A stretch of DNA of 64,000 nucleotides from Allodiplogaster sudhausi (taxonomy: Eukaryota; Nematoda; Chromadorea; Rhabditida; Diplogasteridae). Both the position numbers and the translations under genes were made by a program. The notes under the pieces were generated by a model that was given only the letters and a program-made list of their open reading frames with translations, was not told where the DNA came from and did not search any database. This document shows, one piece after another, positions 37,626-46,574 of this stretch; position 1 is the first letter of the stretch; each line of letters opens with the position of its first letter. The DNA lies in the NCBI GenBank assembly GCA_945643635.1, contig CALZFC010000045.1:1872501-1936500 (forward strand). The letters run 5' to 3'.

Positions 37626-38106
37626 GGTACTATTCGGTTAGTCCTGCCTCAAAATAAAAAAAAAATTCTCCAAAATCGACAGAGGAGGTTCTTTGATGCG
37701 AGGAAGACGAATAACAATTTTATTTTTGGTTTTGACGTCATTATAACAAGATATGGCCGGATTATTACAATAGTCTCTAAATCATCTCTCCGAGGTCATT
37801 TAATGCGAGGAACGCGAAATTCAACTCTATTTTTGGTATTGAATTAATTTTCAAAAGATGGGGTAGGTATTTGGAAAAAATTGCATGAAAAACGATCGGC
37901 GAACCTCGGAAAAATTAGTTACAGACTATTAGAAGCGATAATTTTTTTAACCGTTATTACGGTATCTTCTTAAAATGACGTCAGAATCAACCATTAAGCT
38001 GTTATTCGTTGTTCTTCGCATTGAGGAACCCATAGGGGCGATTTCAGAGAAAAATTTATTTATATTTTTTTCGAAAATTTTGGGGCAGGACTAACCGAGT
38101 AGTACC
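37626..38106. mobile_element. 481-bp inverted-repeat element
   Basis: Ends match as inverted repeats: GGTACTATTCGGTTAGTCCT at 37626 and its complement with one change ending at 38106 (AGGACTAACCGAGTAGTACC on the + strand). Similarity continues inward (CTGCC, CAAAAT). Subterminal pieces are also mirrored (GACGTCATTATAACAAGA-like with TCTTCTTAAAATGACGTC; GATGCGAGGAAGACGAATAA with TTATTCGTTGTTCTTCGCAT). No ORF. A non-autonomous DNA element of unknown superfamily; no clear target duplication. Confidence 0.7.
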
Positions 38107-38264
38107 ACGAAGGGTCATCCCCATTAGCAACCGGACACATGAACATGAAATATTAACAATATGACATAAATATCATAAAAGATGAGCACTGAGGGTGAAC
38201 GTTTAGTATTCACAGTGTTTTGGAAAGCTTCATAGCAAATGAACTGAGATAGAACGAAGTAAGG

Positions 38265-38600
38265 AAAACAAGAATAAGAAGAAAAAAATGCAGCCGCCCA
38301 AAATAGGTTGGCCGACCATATGGTTCGAGCTGCAAAATGTGGCCACAAATTATTCGCGCCTTTGAAAGTAAAAGGTGTTTTTAAAAAGAGCACCAGGTAT
38401 CAATGTGCATATGTCCGCAAAAATACTCTTTGACATTTTCTACTACGTTTAAGGTTATTCTATATTTATTTCGCCACGATAATCAAATAAAAAAAAAGAG
38501 AAGCTGAAATGGTTCACCGTAAGTCCACTTTTGAAAAAAAAATGGAACTTTTTAGAGTGAAGTACACCGCACAAGTAAAGTAAGTATGCACCAGACAAAA
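38265..38600 (+). repeat. Diverged copy of a segment also at 60530-60870
   Basis: Shares in order the blocks AGCACCAGGTATCAATGTGC, TTATTCTATATTTATTTCGC, AATCAAATAAAAAAAAAGA, AAGTCCACTTT and TTTTAGAGTGAAGTACACC with 60530-60870. The translated + frames also align weakly (ADHMVRA with AHHMERA). An old duplicated segment, or exons of related genes; not enough to call a gene. Confidence 0.55.
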
Positions 38601-39259
38601 CTTATTCTCTTTGGCCATTATTATTTATTTTTATTTCCGAGAATAAAAGTAGCCAATTGTTTTGTTTTAATACATTTTCAATGCTATTCCTTATTCAATA
38701 GCACAAAACAGCCAAACCTCGTTCAAAACATAAATTAATTATCGATATTATTAAATTAGTATTCATTCTCTCTTTCTCTCTTTCTAATTGTGATCCCATC
38801 CGATCGCTTTCTCTCTATTTCTTACTTCACCTATTTTTAAGCAGAACAAAGAGTGTTTAAGAAACAAAGAGATATTAACAACATACCATCATAACATAAA
38901 ATTTCGAGCCGCGCGGAATTCCAGGCAGTTTGAAAAAAAAATATCAGGACGCCGGCTAGGAGCGAGGCCGCAGACGCGCATCCGCAACGCGCCCGGTTTA
39001 AATTCAAGATGGCGGGAGCTTTATTAAAATAAATTTGGCGACTTGTGTCCAAAATTTATGCCGTAAGGAGAAAATTTGTGATTATGTCTTTAAAGAATCT
39101 CTGTGATAGATTTGCCTGGCAAACGCAATTCTTAGGTGCAAGGCAACAGGTGAGATGGGTTTGATAACCAATCAATGATAAAGAGCACGAGATAGAGAGA
39201 GAGAGAGAAATAGAGAGAGAGAGAGATAGAGAGAGAGAGATGGCGAAAGAGAGAGAGAG

Positions 39260-39304
<45 letters not shown>

Positions 39305-39381
39305 CAGAGAGACAGAGAGAAGTGTGAGAGCGAATAAATATGCGAAATATTAAAATCATAGAGTTCAATAAAGAGATTGTT

Positions 39382-39421
<40 letters not shown>

Positions 39422-39750
39422 GTTTCTCTCTCCCTTTCTACATCTCTTACACTCCCATTTCTATCATTCTGCTACTGTCGCTTTTCTCATAGTAAATTCG
39501 TAATAATTTAATTTTTTCAAGATAGAAAACATAAACCTTCAGATTATAACATGAAAATTAAACGAAATAAGAAAGCATAAGAAGTAGGAATATTTTTAAT
39601 CACATAATTAAGCTTAGAATAAATTAAATAAAGGGCAAAACAAACGATGCTCCAAAGTTGTGGAGAGTGATACGAAAGAAGGAAAAGGACTAATTAGGTG
39701 TGAGGATTAAGAGTAGCTCTGTGAACAACTGCTCGACAGGTCTCTTACTC

Positions 39751-39781
<31 letters not shown>

Positions 39782-40576
39782 TTTCCCTTTCTCTCTCTCC
39801 CGCTATCTCTCTTTCTCTCTATAATTCTGAAACCACGATAACAGGGTGGCAACCTCACCAAAGCACAATCAGTTGTTAGAGATTGGTCATAGTGATGTTG
39901 GTTGTGAACACGAATCTCTTCGTCCACCAGTGTCTTTCTAAATTCCCTAATAAAATATTATATCAGGCGATAAAAAAACACGAATGTAGAAGGCGAACCT
40001 ACCAAGTCTATATACTAAACATTCAAATTAAACATACTTTGTTAAAGTTTATTCCACTATAAAACCTCTTGCCGAATACAGAGAAACATAGAGTTAGGGA
40101 ATAGAAAGACTAAGGAAGGGAGAGAAGAAAAAGGAGAAAATAAATATGTACAGTGTTTCGCTAGGGGTGCATGAATAGTAGAATGACATAAAATGTGAAA
40201 GCTAATTGTAAAACCCAAATTAGACTGCGAAATAAATAAATGATCTGTGAATAGTCAACAGATATAATAGAAGCAATATAAATGGCTGGAACAAGAAAAT
40301 TCGTGGAGCTCACCGTTTATCTCAGCAAAACGAACGCGCACGCATAGGTCAACAGAACAGAAATCAACCGCTCACGAATAGCGAGCGAGAGGAAACTAAC
40401 TGCTAACGCAATGCGAACAAAGCTGGAATGAACATTAACACGTGGCAATGCTAATGAGGTAACGGGCAGGAATGAAGGATAGTTAGTGTTGAATGTAATA
40501 TTCCAAAGAAAAACATATTTTGCATATTTTTTCCATAACTTCAAGATAATATTGTACTTTCCATTGTTTCACAAAA
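38601..40576. other. AT-rich region with GA/CT tracts, no supported gene
   Basis: Long GA tracts near 39190-39310, CT tracts near 39389-39420 and 39753-39805, and otherwise AT-rich sequence up to the predicted 3' end of the Helitron at 40577. Confidence 0.5.
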
Positions 40577-40610
40577 TTAGGTTATTATGGATTATTTAAA
40601 ATAATCCATA
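40577..40610 (-). other. Predicted Helitron 3' terminus (palindrome + CTAA)
   Basis: Minus strand: a perfect 12-bp inverted repeat (40610-40599 with 40597-40586, one base between; arm TATGGATTATTT), then ATAAC, then CTAA ending at 40577, with T as the next base. This matches the Helitron rule of a short hairpin just inside a CTRR 3' end with insertion before T. Confidence 0.7.
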
Positions 40611-40818
40611 GAATAAACTAAGAAAACGCAAATAATTGATTGAACGATAACAGGTAATAATTGGAAATGTCGAGAATGTAATAAATATAAATGACAACAA
40701 TAATTTAGAGTGTATATATGAATTAGATTTTTATTTTCTTCAACAACATGAATTTTATATAAATTATAAAAATTAAGCGCTGTTATAAGTTGAGATATAT
40801 TGTGTTAGACAGCTTAAA

Positions 40819-40899
40819 CCAGGCGGGGAACTCATCAGGCGAGAACCTGGCAATATTCGTACATGTATACCCGTTTCGCCCCATTAATCTCGCGACGGG
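40819..40899 (-). ncRNA. Hammerhead-like ribozyme candidate, downstream copy
   Basis: Minus strand, 81 nt, 227 nt past the stop of the Rep/helicase ORF. Segments in order: CCCGUC (40899-40894, predicted cleavage after 40894), stem-I strand GCGAG (40893-40889), linker AUUAAU, stem-II strand GGGGC (40882-40878), GAAA (40877-40874), stem-III strand CGGG (40873-40870), 19-nt linker, P4 strand CCAGG (40850-40846), UU, stem-I strand CUCGC (40843-40839), CUGAUGA (40838-40832), stem-II strand GUUCCCC (40831-40825), and P4 strand CCUGG (40823-40819). All invariant hammerhead core residues are present, but the GAAA segment precedes CUGAUGA, so stems I, II and III interlock as a pseudoknot of two kissing hairpins. 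Activity is unproven. Confidence 0.6.
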
Positions 40900-41126
40900 A
40901 TGTTTTTGGTGAGAGTATGTAACTTCTCATTCAAACAATGCAGTTACTCGCCATTTGCTTCTTCTAATTATTTCACAACTTCTTGCTAATTAAGCAGTAA
41001 GATTTCATATTGAAACAAAGCGTTAACTTTGCGCAATCTTGTTATTTATTTGCTTCTTGCAAGATTTGCATCTTTCAAGATATTTACAAATGCTTGCTCA
41101 CTGAGCAATTAGACTCTCGTCTTTAT

Positions 41127-44100
41127 TCAGTTCTTTTCTTCCTCATCTTGGGGATTCTCCTCCTCATCGGAAGATACGACGTACTGAAGGTCGCCTTCTT
41201 CGTCATCACTAAAGAAGTGAATATCTTCATCGATTTCATGCATTGCCTGTATGATATCATTGTTATCAACGGCATTCTCATCCGTTGTCTTGTTCTCGGC
41301 TACTTCGCCATTCTGCTTTGCGGCAATCTCTTGCTGCAACTGATAAGTAAAGTCATCAAGCTCTTTTTCGAGCTGTTCTTGATCAATCTCCTGACCATGT
41401 TCAATGTCTTCTTCATGCTGTTCGGGATAATTCTCTGCAACTTCATCGTCATCAAGATTTAAGCCCTCAAACGGGTCAACATCTGGTTCGTCAGCCAGTG
41501 CAGGAGGACTGTTTGTGATCTCATAATTTACCATCGGGTACAGTTCTCGGAAAACAATATTTCTGACAATGGCATGCTTTCCGTTCAATTTGTCTTCTAT
41601 GACAAATTCTTTTGGTATCAAAAGTTTGAGATGTGCCTCATTCTTAACTCTCGAGATGGCCACATAGAAGTGCCCGTGGGAAAATGTCGGAGTTCTCAGA
41701 TCGAGTCCGACTCTTGCCAGCGTCTGGCCTTGACTCTTGTTAATCGTGCAAGCAAAGCACGCCCTTATCGGGAACTGTCTTCGTGTGAACTGTACGCCAC
41801 TGTTACGATCGAGATAATTCAGAACGATTCTGGGAAGAAATACATCTTCTGGTGGATTAACAGTCACATTTCTGCATCTTAGTAGTATGACATTTCTGTC
41901 CGCTGAGTTTACTTTCACTGCGTTCAAGAACACAAGTTTAGTGCCATTGCACAACTTGTTCTCAATGTCAATGTTCCGCAGAAGCATGACGGGTGTTTGG
42001 GGTTTCAAAACCAACTTATGAGCAGGCATTCCATTGGGCGTCAACGCCTCCAAGGTTGAGATCAAATCTACGGGCATGCCCATATGCTCTGCTTCTTCAG
42101 GAATCTCAGTGATTCCCATAAACTCTTCTGCTTCGCCAGGTAGCAAGTTCATAATCTTCTCATTTAGTTTGAGTACTGCATCATTACGAACTGCGAGAAT
42201 TGCTCTTTTGCTCATCTCTTCACCGTTGCATCGGACTTCCTCCGGATACACGGAGTCTATTAGTGCGTCCTCATCGGCGCATAGCATTCTTTCAGGTACA
42301 CGAATGTGCAATCCGTCAAAGTTTGCAGTTCCTTCTCCAACTTCAGTCTGATATTTCAGAAATACTTGTTGGTCCTTGTCGACCCTCATGTTAACAGTCA
42401 GTTTGCACTGCTCAAACTTGTCGTAAACAGGTGCATTGTTCAGTGTGTAATTCAAGATCTGCTTATCTCGAGCACTTGGTATAACGGGCAAAATTTGCTT
42501 CCAGTCTCCACCGAGGAGAACGACACGTCCACCAAATGGCTTATCTTTCTGGTCTCTGGGCGCAGCGACCCTCATTGTTCTGTCAACAAAACTCAAGATT
42601 GCATTCGACTGCATTGGGGCCTCATCCCAAATGATGACTTCAACTTGTCTCAAGAACTGACCCTTGTCCGAGGTGATGTCAAGGTTTGTCTTGTCCAGCT
42701 CATCATATTCGAGCGGAATTCCAAAACCAGTGTGAGCGGTCGTACCATTCTTCAATAGAGTTGCTGCAATGCCGGTTGAGGCAACAGGTAAAACAACCTT
42801 GTCGTGTGCAATGCACCAATTGATTAAGTACTCGTAGAGGAATGTCTTTCCACAACCTCCACTTCCAGGCACAAAGAAGCAACGCTTTTCGGCACTTGTG
42901 TCAGAGATGGCAGCAATAATTTGCTCTGAAATCGCCTTCTGGCCTTCATTTAGCATTGGTTGCATTTCATCTGCTCTCTTCTGAGCCTCTCTCTTGTCTT
43001 CAGACATGAACTTTCGCTCAAGAGCTTCATTCCTTTTAAGCTCAGGTAATCCAAACTGCTTGAGCGTCATGTTAGAGTGTCTTATGATCGACTGAATGTG
43101 CCTGAGGACTCTCTGCACTTTCTCTTCTTCAGAGTATTTATGTTGCTTATCGCGGTCAAACATGTCTGCCTTGTACTTTTCAAAGAGTTCTGCCGGACTG
43201 GGTGGCTGACAATTCATCAGAATGACACAGAAGAGTCTGAGGAATGCTCTAGGATTCGGTATAGACTCGCTTGCAAGGTTAAGACATGCGTCCCACTCCT
43301 TGTCATCTCTCAAAAGGCCTCTTGCCCGAGCAGACTCATCAAAGGTTGCATATGTGGTGCTTCCATCTTCTGATTTAAGCAAATCAGCAAAGCAAGTGTA
43401 GCCTGTAAGGCTTCTGACCAGACAGTGCAGTCCGTACAGTTCCCTGTTTCGGGGGCTGATGGGAGATAGATACGCAATGTTACGTTCAATCTGGCCAGTA
43501 CGCACATATGGCTTGTACATCTTTGCCTTCTGATCCCATCTGTATCTTTCTTCAACTTCAAGATAAGTCAGTTTTCTTGCATCTTCGTCACGTATGTTTA
43601 GCTCCATGAAAGCCATGAATCTGGAGGTGGCTCTCTCAGCTCTTTGTTGTCTCTGGGCAGCAGTAGCATCAGCTTTGACAACCATATGTTGCTCACCTTC
43701 CAGATGAATGTACAATGCTGTAACGCAATGAGATATACCATGCCGTGGCAGGCCAAGTCTGCAGAATGAAGCCTCAATTGAGGATATGCTTCTCGCATTC
43801 TGGAAAGTCTTTGTTTCGTCAAGGTCAACCAATTGCCTGACTTTTCCATTTTTTTTCTCGTATTCATTTCTGAGTACGATGCCTTTGGCATTCATCTCAT
43901 CTTCTTCCATATCATCAATTTCCAAAGCAAGGAGATCAACGCCCTTGAAAATGTACTTGAAAATGTACTTGAATGTAGAGATACTCGTAGAGGCCTCTAC
44001 ATTAATGTGACAGCCATACTTCATCAGGAGATATGGATTGTGCGGAACAACATGTCGATTCGTTGCAACTCGTGCATTCTTTCCTTTTGAGTAGACAATG

Positions 44101-46574
44101 TTTGCTCCGTTATCTCTTCGTCTATACAGCGGATAATCGTTTTCAATCATCTCTGTTTCATCCCGATAGCCTTTAGGGTAACTTTTCGCGCATAAGAATG
44201 CATTGGGTCGCCTCTTACGGCACGTCATATCAAGTTTACCTTCGCAGGGACCATGAATCATACACTTGTGAATGAGTTCACGATGTCTCATTTTCTCCTC
44301 ATAATAAGGGTCATCCTGGGCCGGTTCAGGTGGAATCTCAGCACAGATTGTCTGATCAATGATCTCTGGAGTGTCAACATGGCCTTTCTTAAACCAGATC
44401 AACAGGTGAATATGAGGCATTCCTCTCTGTTGATATTCAACGTTCCAGACGTTGGCAACCACTTCTCCAAGTACACCACGTTCAGTGACGTCTTTCAAAA
44501 ATTCTTTTGCCTTGAGCCAAAAGATTCGGCAAACATCATCGGCAATGTCATGCCATGTCATATTAGGCGAGATGAGTTTCAGGATCTCCGTAATCTCAGG
44601 CCATTCTGGATTTCCAGTAAATGTTATGAAGCGAGATGGTTTGCCATATCTCTTTGAAAGTGCTACACATTGGTAGTACAGTCTTCGGAAGTATTTCGGA
44701 CCTCCATAAAAGCTTTCAGGGAGTGTGACATAGTTGCCAAGTGCGTATCCCTTTTCTTCAAGCTTCATCTGAACATATTTTGCATTTGCTGACACTTTGG
44801 CCATCTTATTGACTTGTTCCTCACGTTCTCTCTTTATTGCAGCCAGTCGGTCTGCTTGAATTCGCAAATAAACGTCTAGTTGGAATTGCTGGGTAAGCAT
44901 ACCCCAGTATCTGCACCAATGCATTCGCCTTTCTTCAGGTGTATCACCTTTATCTGCGAACGTGAAATTGTAATATTCAGATCGCGAGAGGAACTCGCGT
45001 GGCTTTACCCCAGGAAGGGGATTTCTCTTACTCATTGTTGTAAACTTTGGCATTCCAGTCTTATAAGTACGGTTTCCACGTGGCAACAAAAGTGTATAAC
45101 TCATGGCATCCCACAGCTGGCTAAAGTGCACAAGCTTCTTATTTGTCCAAGAGGACTTCTGGAAAATTCTTACTCCACGATTCAAATCTTCGTGGCTCGG
45201 ACACTGCCCATCTGGGTAGACGTATATGGCTGGCATAAACTTGTCTCCTTGTGGCGCATTCAATCGCCCTGGATGGACCGGAGGATTCACATGAATCAGT
45301 TGTCCACCAGCGCGTGTATTCGGAGAGAACTGTTTCACAGCCTCCTCTCTATCGAGAATGTTCAACATGACTTGATTAGGCTGTCTATTTCGAGCCTCAG
45401 CTTTCTTTTTCTCTTCCTGGATAACTTCTTCCAGGCGCATATAACATTTCGCGAGATGATTGTGTTCCTGTATCACATTTCGAACTCGCATGAAAATATC
45501 AAGATTGTACTTTACATTGTACTTCTTCATAAAGTCGGCACAAGCCTTTTCTGCGCGAGCAGAATCTTTGCAAAGGATAAGTGAAGTAAACGAAGGATTC
45601 GACTTCGAGGTGCTATCTTGAGGGCTCACAATTGTTGCCTCTATTTTCCCGTTAACGACCAGGGGCACTGGACCTCCTTTGGGAAATTCTGATTTCTTTT
45701 TCGTATTCATAATGGTGCACACAAATGATAGGGGAGAATTTATCATTCTCACAGTGTCGTAGGTAGCTTTTCCAGCTGGTGAAAGGAGGTACTCCTTAAT
45801 TTTTCTCATTTCTTCAATGTCCACGAATAGTGGAAAGTCATCTTGGATCTTAACCTGGCCGCCTTTGCAGCAAATTGAGTCTGGTTCTCCGGGCCATCGC
45901 CATGCTTGGCAGTGCACACATTTGGTCTGTGGCGGAAGCACATAAGGCTCCGGTAGACTACTGTAATTAATCTGGGCACGCATGAGTTGCTGCTGAACCT
46001 TTCGAGCTTGTTGCCTATAATTTGCGAAATATTCTCTTGTACCTGACTGTGGGGTTGTCACAACTGTGCTTTCATTATCAACAACTGCAGTATCAGTTAA
46101 GTCTTGTGGGACAGAAATATGTTCGTTTATTTCGAGAATTTGATAAATAATTCTCTTCATAGCCTTCGACTCAACACTCTTAGGCATATCTTTGTTGTCA
46201 AATGACAATGTGTGCATTAGTGCACAGACATATATTCCGGTAGATGACGGACGTTTAATGACCGGATACTTTTTCTTCAATTGGCATCTTGCTCTGTTAC
46301 GATTGTAGTACGATGCTACTTGCTTAATTTTCTCAGAAAATTCGCTTCCAACGGCTGGGATGTACGGATCATAGACATATGCTTGCTGACCCTTAATTAC
46401 AACCAGCGCGTATTCGTTTGCATTTTTCTTGATAGGCATTAATATGCCCTGTCTTTTTCCAACATTAAAGCCTTCAAGTCTTCCATCGCTTTCATAAGCG
46501 TCGAGTGGTAGGACAACATATCGCTTATTTGAATTAAGAGCGATTGCAAATTTGCTTATAATTAGATCACTCAA
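41127..46574 (-). CDS. Helitron Rep/helicase (HUH endonuclease + PIF1-type helicase)
   Basis: An 1815-residue uninterrupted frame for the protein that nicks, unwinds and transfers the Helitron strand. Residues about 1-130 look like a decayed Ulp1 module (ANEYALVVIKGQQAYVYDP, later TGIYVCALMH with no catalytic Cys). A zinc-binding CVHC...CC patch sits near 219-236. The Helitron N-terminal/Rep region spans about 530-890: RYGKPSRFITFTGNPEWPE, the HUH motif GMPHIHLLIWF near 720 and the two-tyrosine motif FKYIFKYIFKG near 868-878. The PIF1/RecD-like helicase follows: Walker A GSGGCGKT near 1237, Walker B IIWDEAP near 1314, GGDWKQILPV, and C-terminal NKSQGQTL with YVAISRVKN. The tail is very acidic. 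The frame opens at a TTG (46574) overlapping the upstream ORF; the first ATG is about 45 codons in, so translation probably needs splicing from the upstream ORF or a frameshift. Confidence 0.92.
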   Translation of the reverse strand: MSDLIISKFAIALNSNKRYVVLPLDAYESDGRLEGFNVGKRQGILMPIKKNANEYALVVIKGQQAYVYDPYIPAVGSEFSEKIKQVASYYNRNRARCQLKKKYPVIKRPSSTGIYVCALMHTLSFDNKDMPKSVESKAMKRIIYQILEINEHISVPQDLTDTAVVDNESTVVTTPQSGTREYFANYRQQARKVQQQLMRAQINYSSLPEPYVLPPQTKCVHCQAWRWPGEPDSICCKGGQVKIQDDFPLFVDIEEMRKIKEYLLSPAGKATYDTVRMINSPLSFVCTIMNTKKKSEFPKGGPVPLVVNGKIEATIVSPQDSTSKSNPSFTSLILCKDSARAEKACADFMKKYNVKYNLDIFMRVRNVIQEHNHLAKCYMRLEEVIQEEKKKAEARNRQPNQVMLNILDREEAVKQFSPNTRAGGQLIHVNPPVHPGRLNAPQGDKFMPAIYVYPDGQCPSHEDLNRGVRIFQKSSWTNKKLVHFSQLWDAMSYTLLLPRGNRTYKTGMPKFTTMSKRNPLPGVKPREFLSRSEYYNFTFADKGDTPEERRMHWCRYWGMLTQQFQLDVYLRIQADRLAAIKREREEQVNKMAKVSANAKYVQMKLEEKGYALGNYVTLPESFYGGPKYFRRLYYQCVALSKRYGKPSRFITFTGNPEWPEITEILKLISPNMTWHDIADDVCRIFWLKAKEFLKDVTERGVLGEVVANVWNVEYQQRGMPHIHLLIWFKKGHVDTPEIIDQTICAEIPPEPAQDDPYYEEKMRHRELIHKCMIHGPCEGKLDMTCRKRRPNAFLCAKSYPKGYRDETEMIENDYPLYRRRDNGANIVYSKGKNARVATNRHVVPHNPYLLMKYGCHINVEASTSISTFKYIFKYIFKGVDLLALEIDDMEEDEMNAKGIVLRNEYEKKNGKVRQLVDLDETKTFQNARSISSIEASFCRLGLPRHGISHCVTALYIHLEGEQHMVVKADATAAQRQQRAERATSRFMAFMELNIRDEDARKLTYLEVEERYRWDQKAKMYKPYVRTGQIERNIAYLSPISPRNRELYGLHCLVRSLTGYTCFADLLKSEDGSTTYATFDESARARGLLRDDKEWDACLNLASESIPNPRAFLRLFCVILMNCQPPSPAELFEKYKADMFDRDKQHKYSEEEKVQRVLRHIQSIIRHSNMTLKQFGLPELKRNEALERKFMSEDKREAQKRADEMQPMLNEGQKAISEQIIAAISDTSAEKRCFFVPGSGGCGKTFLYEYLINWCIAHDKVVLPVASTGIAATLLKNGTTAHTGFGIPLEYDELDKTNLDITSDKGQFLRQVEVIIWDEAPMQSNAILSFVDRTMRVAAPRDQKDKPFGGRVVLLGGDWKQILPVIPSARDKQILNYTLNNAPVYDKFEQCKLTVNMRVDKDQQVFLKYQTEVGEGTANFDGLHIRVPERMLCADEDALIDSVYPEEVRCNGEEMSKRAILAVRNDAVLKLNEKIMNLLPGEAEEFMGITEIPEEAEHMGMPVDLISTLEALTPNGMPAHKLVLKPQTPVMLLRNIDIENKLCNGTKLVFLNAVKVNSADRNVILLRCRNVTVNPPEDVFLPRIVLNYLDRNSGVQFTRRQFPIRACFACTINKSQGQTLARVGLDLRTPTFSHGHFYVAISRVKNEAHLKLLIPKEFVIEDKLNGKHAIVRNIVFRELYPMVNYEITNSPPALADEPDVDPFEGLNLDDDEVAENYPEQHEEDIEHGQEIDQEQLEKELDDFTYQLQQEIAAKQNGEVAENKTTDENAVDNNDIIQAMHEIDEDIHFFSDDEEGDLQYVVSSDEEENPQDEEEKN

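Noticed and set aside
40317..40544. 75-codon minus-strand ORF near the Helitron 3' flank
   Set aside because: No family resemblance or splice context; likely chance.
40819..40899. Reading the motif as an ordinary type II hammerhead (open stem II)
   Set aside because: Between GAAA and CUGAUGA there is no stem-III hairpin followed by a NUH site; the complementary CCCGU(H) lies 5' of GAAA, which forces the permuted order.
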